A program made the position numbers and the translations under genes. Shown piece after piece: positions 44,737 through 54,593 of a stretch of 64,000 bases of DNA (positions are counted from its first letter, which is position 1; each line of letters begins with the position of its first letter). The DNA lies in NCBI RefSeq assembly GCF_025515275.1, contig NZ_JAOPFU010000017.1, forward strand, positions 1-64,000. Direction: 5' to 3'. This DNA is from Catenovulum sp. 2E275. GTDB lineage: Bacteria; Pseudomonadota; Gammaproteobacteria; Enterobacterales; Alteromonadaceae. The notes below the pieces were generated by a model, which did not search any database, was not told where the DNA came from, and saw only the letters and a program-made list of their open reading frames with translations.

Positions 44737-46737
44737 ATGAAATATGTTTTATTGGCTGTGCTGACTTGTTTTAGTATTGTGGGATATGCGCAGCCAATTA
44801 CTTCAACTCTCTATATTAAAACAGCAGGGAATCCGGCAAAAAATTATGCTGTTAACTGGCAGGTAATTGGTACTGGTAAGTGGCAATTAAAAAGCCAATT
44901 TAATCATTTAGATATTGTTGTAAAACAACAAAAAGATAGTTATCAATTTTCAATTCAAGCTAAACAAAGCGTTAATTTTAATCTGCAAAATTTTTATTCA
45001 ACGGCATTTCAATATGATCAGGTTGAATTTTTAATGCCTGGGTTGTGGTATAAAAAAAATGCACGTTCTTCATTAGGTGCGCCGTCTATTTACGAAGCCC
45101 AAAACTGGAGCTTTAGAGAGGACAGATTAAGTACACCATTAACCGGTTTATTCGATACTCAATCAGGTTCAGCCATTACTATTTTACGGTTAGATTCACT
45201 CACTCAAGAGTCACTGGCGGTGCCAGGTATTGGCGAAATGATCTTAAATACTCATTCCGATTTGGGCAGCTTAGGCTTTGGACAAACCGATAAAAATGCG
45301 TATTTACAATTTGGCTATCCGTATCAGGAAGCACCTAAAACTTATTTGAGAAAACTTACCTTAGCGCCCGAAACTATGGCTTTTGTTAGTTTAAATAAAG
45401 GTGAAAAAATCACTTTAAATTATCAGATAACAAAAAGTAAAACGGAAAATTTTTCTCATTTTGTTAAACAAACATGGCAATACAGTATAGATACCAATCA
45501 GCCTGAACCTTTAACTAATGCAATGGCAACTAAAGAGGTCAAAGCGCAATTAAGTCAATTTTATAAACAAAGTTTTTTAACACATGATGATCTTGCAGGA
45601 TTCTCCGGTGTGCATTTAAGAACAGATATTGCCGAGAAAAAAGCATTTTTCGAAATTGGTTTTGTTGGCCGGGTATTGCTTAATGCGTTTAATGCACTTG
45701 AATATGGTGAGCAAGTCAATGATCCGCAATTGGTAAAAATGGCTGAACAAATATTTGCCAGTTATTTAGCAAGTGGATTTAATCAGCAAGGGTTTTTAAG
45801 AGAAGTTGTTAACTATGAGCACCCTAACCCAGAGTTAGCCAATACATTATCTATTCGCCGACAGTCAGAAGGTATTTATGCTGCGCTGTTATATATGCAG
45901 TATCAAAAACAAAAAGGGGAAGACGTAACATTATGGGAGCAAAAGATCCGGCATTTGTTAAATCAGCTTAAAACTCTGCAAAATAAACAAGGCGCATTCG
46001 CGCGTAAATTTTCGCCTGAATCAGAGATTATTGATGATGCCGGTGGCAGTAGTCCGTCAGCCGTTTTAGCTTATGTGATGGCATATAAATATTTTAACGA
46101 TGTTCAATATTTGGATGTTGCACGACATACAGCCGATTATTTAGAGCATGAAATTGTGACACCTGCGGAATATTTTTCGTCTACTTTAGATGCTAATTGT
46201 GTTGATAAAGAAGCGGCATTTTATACCGCAATGGCTTTATATTATTTAGCTTTGGTGACAGAAAATTCAGAGCAACAAAAATATATAAACTTACTTGAGC
46301 AGGCTAATTATTTTGTCATGTCATGGTATTACACCTGGGATGTGCCATTTGCTAAAGGGCAAATGTTAGGAGATGTTGGTTTTAAAACCCGTGGCTGGGG
46401 TAATGTGTCGGTTGAAAATAATCATGTTGATGTCTTTATTTTTGGCTACCTTGATGTTTTGAATTGGCTGGCTAAACAAAATGGCGATCAACGCTTAATT
46501 AATTTTGCAAAAGTGATTGAATCTTCTATGAAAAGCCAATTATTACCACGTAAAGGACAAATGTTTAATATTGGCAAAGTAGGGTATTATCCAGAGGTTG
46601 TTCAGCATACTAATTGGGATTATGGTCACTTTGGGAAAGGCTTTTACAACGATATTTTTGCGCCGGGTTGGGTGGTTGCCTCATTATGGGAAATGCTAAC
46701 CCCAAATCGCGCAGCGCAGTTTTTACAGCCAGAATAA
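44737..46737 (+). CDS. Secreted protein with (alpha/alpha) barrel-like domain, possible glycan enzyme
   Basis: A 666-residue exported protein (signal peptide ending near GYAQP). The first 255 residues are beta-rich; the rest is helical with repeated aromatic hairpins resembling six-hairpin glycosidases (FFEIGFVGRVLLNAFNAL near 305, GAFARKFSPE near 427, DDAGGSSPSAVLAYVMAY near 438, VDKEAAFYTAMALYYLAL near 490, WDYGHFGKGFYNDIFAPGW near 630). Acidic residues in DDAGG and VDKEA are candidates for catalysis. I do not recognise a defined CAZy family. It opens the second glycan locus and stands about 100 bases before the STN-type receptor, suggesting a periplasmic hydrolase or lyase for the same glycan. 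Confidence 0.6.
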   Translation: MKYVLLAVLTCFSIVGYAQPITSTLYIKTAGNPAKNYAVNWQVIGTGKWQLKSQFNHLDIVVKQQKDSYQFSIQAKQSVNFNLQNFYSTAFQYDQVEFLMPGLWYKKNARSSLGAPSIYEAQNWSFREDRLSTPLTGLFDTQSGSAITILRLDSLTQESLAVPGIGEMILNTHSDLGSLGFGQTDKNAYLQFGYPYQEAPKTYLRKLTLAPETMAFVSLNKGEKITLNYQITKSKTENFSHFVKQTWQYSIDTNQPEPLTNAMATKEVKAQLSQFYKQSFLTHDDLAGFSGVHLRTDIAEKKAFFEIGFVGRVLLNAFNALEYGEQVNDPQLVKMAEQIFASYLASGFNQQGFLREVVNYEHPNPELANTLSIRRQSEGIYAALLYMQYQKQKGEDVTLWEQKIRHLLNQLKTLQNKQGAFARKFSPESEIIDDAGGSSPSAVLAYVMAYKYFNDVQYLDVARHTADYLEHEIVTPAEYFSSTLDANCVDKEAAFYTAMALYYLALVTENSEQQKYINLLEQANYFVMSWYYTWDVPFAKGQMLGDVGFKTRGWGNVSVENNHVDVFIFGYLDVLNWLAKQNGDQRLINFAKVIESSMKSQLLPRKGQMFNIGKVGYYPEVVQHTNWDYGHFGKGFYNDIFAPGWVVASLWEMLTPNRAAQFLQPE

Positions 46738-46843
46738 GCTAAACGGATTTTTAAGCGATTAAATTAACATTTTTGATAAATAATTTATAAATTATGTTAA
46801 TTTAATCAATCCCGTTATTTCAGCCAGAGCTAACAATTATTCA

Positions 46844-49800
46844 ATGAAGCTGTTAAAAACGAATATTAGTTCGTTAATTTTGAGTTTATCTGCCGCAATC
46901 TATAGTTTTACCAGCGCAGCAGCCGATGCAGGAAAAATTAACTTTAATATTACGGAAACTAGAGCTGAATTATCTTTATTGCAGTTTGCCTCACAGGCCA
47001 AGCTGCCATTTTTTATTTCTTATGAGCTAGTCAATGGAGTTAAAACTAATCCTTTAGTTGGTGAATATACACTGAGTGAAGCCGTTTCTGTATTATTTAA
47101 TCAAACCAAACTGACCGGCGTTATTGAACACTCTGGTCGGTTTGTTTTAAAAAAATCCCAGCCTTTACCTCAAATCGAACTGACTTCAAACAATGAAAAT
47201 ACCCATATTATTGAACATAAACCTGAAAAAGAGCAGGTTGAAACTATCCAAGTGGTTGGTTTGAATAATGATTTACCTAATTATTTGCAGGTGAAACAAG
47301 TTACTGAAGAGGTGCAAGAGCGCATTGGCCGTTCACAAATATCAGCCCAGCCAGCTAAAAACTTAACCGATAATCTGCAAAAAAGTGTAGGGATTTCAAT
47401 TGCCCGCAGTATAGGTGAAGGGGGTGATGTTTCTGTGCGAGGGTTTGGGCCTGATTATAATGTAACAACAGTAAATGGACGTACGATAGCCACAAGCAAA
47501 GAAAGTCGTAATTTTGATTTTAGAATCTTACCCAGTGATTTTGTAAAAAATATAGATATTGTTAAATCTGCGCCTGCCGATTTAAGTGCTGGCAGTATAG
47601 GGGCTAATATTGATATTACGACTAGCCGTCCATTTGATTATGATGGTTTACATATAGATAGTCGCTTTGGTTTAAATACTAGTGAATTGCGCCCTGAATA
47701 CGGTACTCACTTTTCTACTTTATTTAGCAATACTTTTTTTGATAACCAAATTGGGTTTATGTTTGGTGTATTACAAGACCGATCTTTATACCGGGTAGAC
47801 AGATATACGACTCAGAGGTTAGCTCAATCTAATATTCTGCCAGAAAATTTGCAGTATCCGGTGTTAAATACAGAAGGTGAAACAGTTGACGTCGAAACGC
47901 TGCGTAGACCTCTTCGGATGATTTTTGATGTACAAAACGGCGAAAAAAGAAGAGAAACAATTAACTCTGTGCTGCAATGGAAAAATGCAACCAGTGGCTT
48001 GCATACACTGGATTTAATTTATGCCAGATACCGGCGAGATTCGTTTTCATCCGGTGTACAAATTCCCGGCCAATCGCCTAATTATAAAAATGTCGTGGTT
48101 GATAAAAACAGTACCTTAGTTCAGGCCGATATTTTTGATAATAATCTCGATGCTGTATTTGAACAGCAAGTGGAAGACGTTGAAACCTTAGCGTTAGGTT
48201 ACAACATTAAATTTAATTGGGCCGGGTGGTGGTACAACTTTGATATGTCACATTCAACCGCTTCGGCTTATGAAACCTTAAATGCGTTAATTCCGCATTA
48301 TGTTGGTGGGGAAAATAAAATCATACATTTGGATTTTTCACAAAGTGATATTTTGTCGGCTACGACCAATATTCCTTTGGGTGATAGAACACAAATTGCA
48401 GCACACTGGAATGGCCGGCTCGATTATTATTTAAAAGATGAAGTTAACGAAATTAAACTCGACAGCCGTTATTTGTTTGATGAAGGATTTGTTGAAGAGT
48501 TAAATTTTGGTATCGCTTATTTTGCAAGAGATAAATCGCATGACCAATATAAATGGAATGATGATTATCAATGTGCGCCTTGTGGTGGTTTGATCGATTT
48601 GCCTAATTATTTATTTAAGGTTGTTGAATATCCTAACTTTTTAGAAAACGCTGGTGGGAGTCGGCCTAATCGTTGGTTAATGCTGACAGATGTTGAAGCT
48701 TATAATTTAAAAATCCAAAATATTATGGAGGAGCAGGGGATAGTCCCAGATGGTGAAAAATGGAATCAAACATTATTTGACCCCTCGGCGTCATATCAAA
48801 ACCATGAACAAAATTTATCTTTATATTCTAAATTAAATTTTACCGGTGAAGTTGAACAGTTTGATTGGCGAGCCAGTATTGGCGCAAGGTATTTAACATT
48901 TAAAAATATCTCAGATGGTTTTATACAACAGATTGAACGTATTGATATTGATCCTAATTCAAGTGATCAGGAGCTTAGGCTAAAGCTTTCATACAGTGAA
49001 CCCCAACCCGCGCAGGCTAAATCAAATAGTTATTATTTTTTACCCAGTGCTAATTTAGCGCTTAATTTTCATAATGGTTATCACTTAAAAGCGGCAGCCG
49101 CAAGAGTGATTAGTTTTCCGAAAATTGAAGAGTTGGGGATTAATAAAAAATTTACCTCTGATGATAGCGGCACTGTGTTGTTAAGTGGTGGTAATCCAAA
49201 CTTAAAGCCTTATTCGGCCACGCAATATGATTTAGCGCTGGAGTATTATGCTGATAAAGGGCACGCTTATTCATTAGCTTTTTTCCATAAAAATATTGAT
49301 ACTTTTATTTCGACTTCTAGCTTTGAGCGTCCTTTTCAGGGGGAAGTCAGCGATGAAGTTAAACAAAGACGTGAGCAAATTGTTGAGTTGGTTAATACCA
49401 GTGAAAACATTTCTGGTGGTTCTATTTTAGGGGTTGAGTTTTCATCGCGTTTTAATTTAGTACAGTGGTGTTCGGTATGTGAAAGCTTTACAACAGAGTT
49501 TAACTATACCCAAATTATCAATAATAAAATCAACTCAGATCCAATTGACTTGGTAGCGGTTAAAGAACCGGAAAATATTATTGAAGGTTTATCTGAGAGC
49601 GCATTTAATTTTAATCTGGATATTAATTTTGGTGGGTTTTTCAGCTTTTTTTCGTATAGCTGGCGTAGTGATTATTTACATGCAAGACAAGGTATACGAA
49701 CGGGTGGCATACCGGAACACACCGAAGCATCAGGGCAATTAGACGGACGTTTAGGTTTTAAGTTTAATCAAAAGTTTGAAGTTTTTTTAGATGCGTTTAA

Positions 49801-49906
49801 TTTAACCCGTTCTGCGCATTTAGAATATGCCGATGTGCGTAGTCGGGTGACTCATTTTGAGGATACTGGGATCAGTTATCATTTGGGATTAAGAAAACGC
49901 TGGTAG
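46844..49906 (+). CDS. TonB-dependent transducer receptor with N-terminal STN signalling domain
   Basis: A 1020-residue outer-membrane protein. After a signal peptide (to about residue 27), an STN domain (about 30-103; LLQFASQAKLPFFISYEL and LSEAVSVLFNQTKL) extends into the periplasm. A TonB-box-like ETIQVVGLNN, a plug (SQISAQPAKNLTDNLQKSVG, SVRGFGPDYNVTTVNGR) and a barrel ending LGLRKRW follow. STN-carrying receptors sense their ligand and signal through a FecR-type regulator to a FecI-type sigma factor. Both of those genes follow immediately, an arrangement familiar from iron uptake but here inside a glycan locus. Confidence 0.9.
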   Translation: MKLLKTNISSLILSLSAAIYSFTSAAADAGKINFNITETRAELSLLQFASQAKLPFFISYELVNGVKTNPLVGEYTLSEAVSVLFNQTKLTGVIEHSGRFVLKKSQPLPQIELTSNNENTHIIEHKPEKEQVETIQVVGLNNDLPNYLQVKQVTEEVQERIGRSQISAQPAKNLTDNLQKSVGISIARSIGEGGDVSVRGFGPDYNVTTVNGRTIATSKESRNFDFRILPSDFVKNIDIVKSAPADLSAGSIGANIDITTSRPFDYDGLHIDSRFGLNTSELRPEYGTHFSTLFSNTFFDNQIGFMFGVLQDRSLYRVDRYTTQRLAQSNILPENLQYPVLNTEGETVDVETLRRPLRMIFDVQNGEKRRETINSVLQWKNATSGLHTLDLIYARYRRDSFSSGVQIPGQSPNYKNVVVDKNSTLVQADIFDNNLDAVFEQQVEDVETLALGYNIKFNWAGWWYNFDMSHSTASAYETLNALIPHYVGGENKIIHLDFSQSDILSATTNIPLGDRTQIAAHWNGRLDYYLKDEVNEIKLDSRYLFDEGFVEELNFGIAYFARDKSHDQYKWNDDYQCAPCGGLIDLPNYLFKVVEYPNFLENAGGSRPNRWLMLTDVEAYNLKIQNIMEEQGIVPDGEKWNQTLFDPSASYQNHEQNLSLYSKLNFTGEVEQFDWRASIGARYLTFKNISDGFIQQIERIDIDPNSSDQELRLKLSYSEPQPAQAKSNSYYFLPSANLALNFHNGYHLKAAAARVISFPKIEELGINKKFTSDDSGTVLLSGGNPNLKPYSATQYDLALEYYADKGHAYSLAFFHKNIDTFISTSSFERPFQGEVSDEVKQRREQIVELVNTSENISGGSILGVEFSSRFNLVQWCSVCESFTTEFNYTQIINNKINSDPIDLVAVKEPENIIEGLSESAFNFNLDINFGGFFSFFSYSWRSDYLHARQGIRTGGIPEHTEASGQLDGRLGFKFNQKFEVFLDAFNLTRSAHLEYADVRSRVTHFEDTGISYHLGLRKRW

Positions 49907-50005
49907 TGTATTTTGGTTTTTGAATCGTTAATACAATAAAGCCGGCTAAAATATGCTTGAAATAGTTTGGGTAAAATAGAGTCAGAGTGACAGTTGAGTA
50001 TTTAA

Positions 50006-50560
50006 ATGAGTAGTAAAGAACAAATTTTTTTAACGCCGTTTATCGCGCTGCGAAAGAGTATTTCGCATTATGTGTCGCGTATTGTACCTCCGGCGGATGT
50101 TGAAGACATAGTGCAGGATACTTATGTCAAACTCTGTTCTATAGAAGATAAAGACCCTAATAAATATAACAAATCTTTTTTATATACAGTGGCAAAAAAT
50201 TTAGCGCTGGATCATTTAAAAAAGGCAGATAATAAGCTCACAGATAAAGTTGAAGATGAAAGTGAGTACCATACAGAAGATAGCGATAAGTTATTTGATG
50301 AAGCCGTAACCAACGAACAATTTGGCCAATTTTGTAAAACTGTGCAGCAAATGCCAGCTCAAAGCCGGAAAATTTTTGTGCTGCGAAAAGTGTACGGATT
50401 TAGCCAGCAGGAAATCGCTGATCAGCTAGGGATTAGCGTTAATACAGTATCTAATCAATTAGTGAACGGAATGAAGCAGTTTAGTAAACTCCAGCAAACT
50501 CAATTAACCAATCAGCAAAATAGTCAATCTATTCAGCGGGGTCATTATAATGAAAAATAA
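50006..50560 (+). CDS. FecI-like ECF sigma-70 factor
   Basis: A 184-residue sigma factor with region 2 (PADVEDIVQDTYVKL near 30, then SFLYTVAKNLALDHLKK near 60) and region 4 (MPAQSRKIFVLRKVYGFSQ and QEIADQLGISVNTVSNQLVNG near 118-150). It would direct RNA polymerase to surface-signalled promoters. The FecR-like gene overlaps its end by 11 bases, so the two are translationally coupled. It lies 99 bases after the STN receptor. Confidence 0.9.
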   Translation: MSSKEQIFLTPFIALRKSISHYVSRIVPPADVEDIVQDTYVKLCSIEDKDPNKYNKSFLYTVAKNLALDHLKKADNKLTDKVEDESEYHTEDSDKLFDEAVTNEQFGQFCKTVQQMPAQSRKIFVLRKVYGFSQQEIADQLGISVNTVSNQLVNGMKQFSKLQQTQLTNQQNSQSIQRGHYNEK

Positions 50561-51623
50561 TGTCATTCAAATGTCTCAGCATAGCGCCTATTCACAGGAC
50601 AAAATTGATGAGCAGGCTCTGCACTGGCTAATGGAATTAGATCGAGGTGATATGTCTGAATTCAGAAAGCTTGAGTTAGTGAGTTGGATTAATTTATCCG
50701 ATAAACATAAGCAAAGTTTGCTGGCACATGCCAAATTATGGGATGAATTAGATGTATTATCTGAACTAGCTGACATTATTCCTTATCAGGCTCAAAATAC
50801 AGTTAAGAAACCAAAATATTATTTATATGCAGCTTCGGTTGTGATGGTTGTACTTATGGCTGCATTTATTAGTTATTTTAGCTTTATGCAGCAACCACAC
50901 ATGCAGCCGGCGAATCAAATTGCTTTTAAACAAAGCTATCAAACAGAAAAAGGGGAAATTAAACAAATTAAATTGCCCGATGGTTCACTGCTAACATTAA
51001 ATACCGATAGCCGAGTCACTGCTCAATTTGATCTTAATTACCGAAATATTGAGCTTGAACATGGTGAACTTCATATCAAAGTTGCTCATAACAGTGAAAA
51101 GCCACTAAATATATTAGTAGACGATAAAATGATTCAGGCGGTTGGCACTGCATTTAATGTTCAGTATTTAGCTAAAGATGATATTCAGCTGATAGTATCG
51201 GAAGGCAAAGTCATGTTGGCACAAAATAAATTACTTAATGATAAAGTTAATTTTGCCAAATTAGACAAACCTTTAAATCAAACTTTATTAGTGCAGGCTG
51301 GACAAAAACTGGCAATTGATGATGCACACTCGATCAACAGTTTAAAAGCTTTAGTTGAAGATATTTCTGCTAATTTAGAGGTTAATTTATCTTGGTTAAG
51401 TGGGAGTTTAACATTTTCTGGCGAGCCGATGGCTGAGGCAATTGCTCAGGTAAACCGGTATTTAAAACATCCAATTCAATTAGCGGATGAAGTAAAATCC
51501 ATTCGGGTAATTGGCCGTTTTGAACAAGGTAAACTGGATAGTTTTTTAAATGATTTACAACGTAATTTTGAGGTTCGTTTATCTCAAAATTCAGCAGGCG
51601 AAATCTTTTTAAGTAAAAAATAA
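50550..51623 (+). CDS. FecR-like sigma regulator (inner-membrane anti-sigma/sensor)
   Basis: A 357-residue protein. The N-terminal cytoplasmic region (about 1-85) has EQALHWLMELDRGDMSE, followed by one membrane helix at about 91-110. The periplasmic FecR domain includes IKLPDGSLLTLNTDSRV, YRNIELEHGELHIKV and a VGTAFNVQ strand. A C-terminal segment with GEPMAEAIAQVNRY resembles an STN-like domain. It should receive the signal from the STN receptor and control the sigma factor. It is the final gene of the receptor-sigma-FecR group. Confidence 0.9.
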   Translation: MKNNVIQMSQHSAYSQDKIDEQALHWLMELDRGDMSEFRKLELVSWINLSDKHKQSLLAHAKLWDELDVLSELADIIPYQAQNTVKKPKYYLYAASVVMVVLMAAFISYFSFMQQPHMQPANQIAFKQSYQTEKGEIKQIKLPDGSLLTLNTDSRVTAQFDLNYRNIELEHGELHIKVAHNSEKPLNILVDDKMIQAVGTAFNVQYLAKDDIQLIVSEGKVMLAQNKLLNDKVNFAKLDKPLNQTLLVQAGQKLAIDDAHSINSLKALVEDISANLEVNLSWLSGSLTFSGEPMAEAIAQVNRYLKHPIQLADEVKSIRVIGRFEQGKLDSFLNDLQRNFEVRLSQNSAGEIFLSKK

Positions 51624-51773
51624 ATTTTTTTAGATTTGGCTTAGTGCATTTTTTTGAGTCAGTCGTTTTATGTAGTAGATATGTGAATATCTAATTAAAT
51701 AAATGTTTATATAATGATTTTTTATTTGTCGCTAAACATTTAAAGTTAATACATAAACGATAAAGAGAAGAAT

Positions 51774-54518
51774 ATGAAAGCTCCAAAAATGCACTTTAAA
51801 TTTTCAGCTTTAGCGCTGGCAACTCTCACCGCATTTTCTGCCCAACACAGCTATGCTGCTCAAAATGAGCAGGATAGTGCCGAAAAAGAGCCCGAAGTTA
51901 TTATGGTTACTGGCCTGAGAAACAGCTTAGGTATGGCAGCCGATCTTAAACGCTCATCAGATTCTGTTGTTGAATCAATTGTTTCAGATGATATTGGTAA
52001 ATTCCCGGATACGACAACAGCCGCTGCACTGCAACGAGTACCTGGAATTCAGGTGGTGATGGGCGATAATAACGAAGTTGTTAGCCCTCTTATCCGTGGT
52101 ATCGGTGATATCTTAACTACATTGGACGGACGTGAAATTTTCACAGGTGTTGGCCGTGGTTTTGCTTTTCAAGATTTACCGGCAGAAGCTTTATCTGGAG
52201 CCGATGTTTATAAATCTAACACAGCTGATTTAACCGAAGGCGGTGTTGCTGGTGTGATTAATTTAAAATTACACAAACCGCTTAATTTTAAAGAAGGTGT
52301 CACTACTGCGTTAAATGCCCGAGTATTTAAAGGCAGCAATGAAGACTCTGCCAGCTATGCAACCGGTGCTTTAGTTTCTAACCGTTGGACGAATGGGGAA
52401 GATGAGTTTGGTGCATTATTAAATGTTTCTTATTCAGACATTAATTTTGATCGTCCGGTGTCTTTTAACTGTGATCCTCGTTCTGGAAGTAATGGTCCTG
52501 CCGGTGGTGACGGGGTTATTTTACCAACTTGTGTTGGTGGGGTAAGCCAGTACGGTGATTACCAAAGACCTCAATTTAATACAGCACTACAATGGCGGAT
52601 GCCAAGCGGTTTAGAGTTATATTTAGATGGTATTTACACTGAATATAAATCGCGTTGGGAATCTGACTTTGTTTTCTCTGATATTTTTGCTGCACAAAGT
52701 ATTACCAATGTGGTTCCTTCTTCAAATTGTGCTCAGTACAGTATTGATGGCGCTGGTTTTTATGCAGCAGAAAATGGCGAAATTCAAGATTTATGTATTG
52801 CCGAATCTGCTACGTTTAATAATGTTCCGGGCTTATCAAGCACTCAAGCAAAAGACAGCGGAACCGATCAGTTTTTAATTGGCACTGGTGCTCGTTATAA
52901 GCAAGATGATTATGAACTGGATTTTGATGTATCGTATCAAAGATCACATACGCATAACCGGACAATTATTGTTGATATTGGTAAACAAATCGACAGAGTT
53001 GATGTTGTGGTTGATGCTGGTGGATATGGCACAACTAGCATGCCGGGCGATCCGTTAAGTAATGCGGATGACTTTAGATTTGCTAATGGCTTACATCAGG
53101 ATTTAAACGATGCAGTAGGTACTTTATTTGCGGTTGAAAGTAACGGTAAATATTATTTAAACGATGGGCTATTCAAAGAGCTTCAATTTGGTGCCAGATA
53201 CGCTGATCGTGAATCTGTATTTAGAGCGAATGTAGCGGGTGGACCTGCTGCACCGGGTGGAAACCGAGTAACTTTGGTTGATTCGGTTGGTTTACCTGAT
53301 GACTTTTTAATACCATCTCCAACCAGTATTCCGTACATTAACGGTGGTCAAAAATGGATGACACCTGACCGAGACTTTTTATTAGACCATACTGATGTGC
53401 TACGCGAAATTTATGGTGCAGAACCGGGTGATCCAGATTGGGCAGCGGAAAGAAACTATGATGCGACAGAGCAAACCCTATCTGCTTATTTACAAGGTAA
53501 ATATGCAGCAGAGGTTGCTGGATTTTATGTGGATGGTTTAGTTGGTTTACGTGCAACCCGAACCTCGCGTGATTTAACCGGTACAGGTTTAGTAACGCCA
53601 CAAGCAACAGATGAAAATCCAAACCCAGTAGCTGAGCCAACTACTGTGACTAACTCAACCAGCGATACCAGCTTATTACCAAATATAAGTGCACGGGTTG
53701 AATTGGTCGATGATTTACAATTACGTTTAACCGCAGCTAAAACAATTTCGCAACCGGCATTTGGTGATTTAAATCCGGGTTTAACTTATCAAGTTCCATT
53801 AAATGCTAACGTTCGTCCAAATGGTAGCGGCGGTAACCCAGAGTTAAAACCACAAAAGTCAAACGCGTTTGATGCAACGTTAGAATACTATTTTGCACCA
53901 ACCAGTTATGTGGCCGCTGCTGTTTATTACCGTACGCTGAAAGACAGAGTAATGGTACAAACTACAACAGAAACAATTGACGGTATTGAATATAATATTT
54001 CCCGCCCACGTAATGCGGCCGATGCCACGTTACAAGGAATAGAATTATCAAGTCAGTTATTTTTAGATTCAGTTTACAAAAACTTACCTAAAGCGCTTGA
54101 TGGTGTTGGGGTTATGGCTAACTTCACAATTGCCGACAGTGAAATCACTACCAAAGGTGATCCGCTCGAAGGTGAACCATTACAAGGGGTTTCAAAGTAC
54201 AGCTACAACTTAGGTTTATTGTATGAAAATCATGGTTTTACCGGACGTATGGTATATACCTTCCGTTCAAAATATAGTGAAGCTTTATTAAATACAATTC
54301 GTCCAGTTGGCGATGGTCCTCAATTTAATATGGTAAAAGATACGGGTCGTTTAGATCTTTCATTGGCTTACGACATCAATGAAAACTTTACGGTATCAAT
54401 TGATGGTACAAACTTAACCGGTAATAAATATTACAGCTATTTTGAAACCACTGCTTTCCCGCATGATGTACGCGACGATGAAAAAACCATAGGTATGAGT
54501 ATTCGCGCCAAATTCTAA
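51774..54518 (+). CDS. TonB-dependent receptor of the second glycan locus
   Basis: A 914-residue outer-membrane receptor without an STN domain. It has a signal peptide (to about SYAAQNE), a TonB box region with VIMVTGLRNSL, a plug containing DIGKFPDTTTAAALQRVPGIQV, and a barrel ending in SIRAKF. The plug pattern is that of glycan receptors of Alteromonadales, as for the first locus. AAGAGAAG lies before the ATG. It directly precedes the hydrolase genes and follows the sigma/FecR pair, so it is a plausible output of that signalling system. Confidence 0.9.
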   Translation: MKAPKMHFKFSALALATLTAFSAQHSYAAQNEQDSAEKEPEVIMVTGLRNSLGMAADLKRSSDSVVESIVSDDIGKFPDTTTAAALQRVPGIQVVMGDNNEVVSPLIRGIGDILTTLDGREIFTGVGRGFAFQDLPAEALSGADVYKSNTADLTEGGVAGVINLKLHKPLNFKEGVTTALNARVFKGSNEDSASYATGALVSNRWTNGEDEFGALLNVSYSDINFDRPVSFNCDPRSGSNGPAGGDGVILPTCVGGVSQYGDYQRPQFNTALQWRMPSGLELYLDGIYTEYKSRWESDFVFSDIFAAQSITNVVPSSNCAQYSIDGAGFYAAENGEIQDLCIAESATFNNVPGLSSTQAKDSGTDQFLIGTGARYKQDDYELDFDVSYQRSHTHNRTIIVDIGKQIDRVDVVVDAGGYGTTSMPGDPLSNADDFRFANGLHQDLNDAVGTLFAVESNGKYYLNDGLFKELQFGARYADRESVFRANVAGGPAAPGGNRVTLVDSVGLPDDFLIPSPTSIPYINGGQKWMTPDRDFLLDHTDVLREIYGAEPGDPDWAAERNYDATEQTLSAYLQGKYAAEVAGFYVDGLVGLRATRTSRDLTGTGLVTPQATDENPNPVAEPTTVTNSTSDTSLLPNISARVELVDDLQLRLTAAKTISQPAFGDLNPGLTYQVPLNANVRPNGSGGNPELKPQKSNAFDATLEYYFAPTSYVAAAVYYRTLKDRVMVQTTTETIDGIEYNISRPRNAADATLQGIELSSQLFLDSVYKNLPKALDGVGVMANFTIADSEITTKGDPLEGEPLQGVSKYSYNLGLLYENHGFTGRMVYTFRSKYSEALLNTIRPVGDGPQFNMVKDTGRLDLSLAYDINENFTVSIDGTNLTGNKYYSYFETTAFPHDVRDDEKTIGMSIRAKF

Positions 54519-54533
54519 GGTGTTCTCCCACAC

Positions 54534-54572
54534 AAGTGGTTCAGCTTTTTACAGGCTGCGCCACTTTCTTTT
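54534..54572 (+). terminator. Probable terminator after the TonB receptor gene
   Basis: AAGTGG...CAGC (54534-54545) pairs with GCTGCGCCACTT (54555-54566) apart from two internal mismatches, followed by a T-rich stretch. The next gene starts 22 bases later, so it may act as an attenuator between receptor and enzyme genes. Confidence 0.6.
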
Positions 54573-54593
54573 AATTTATAGTGGAACTGAATT

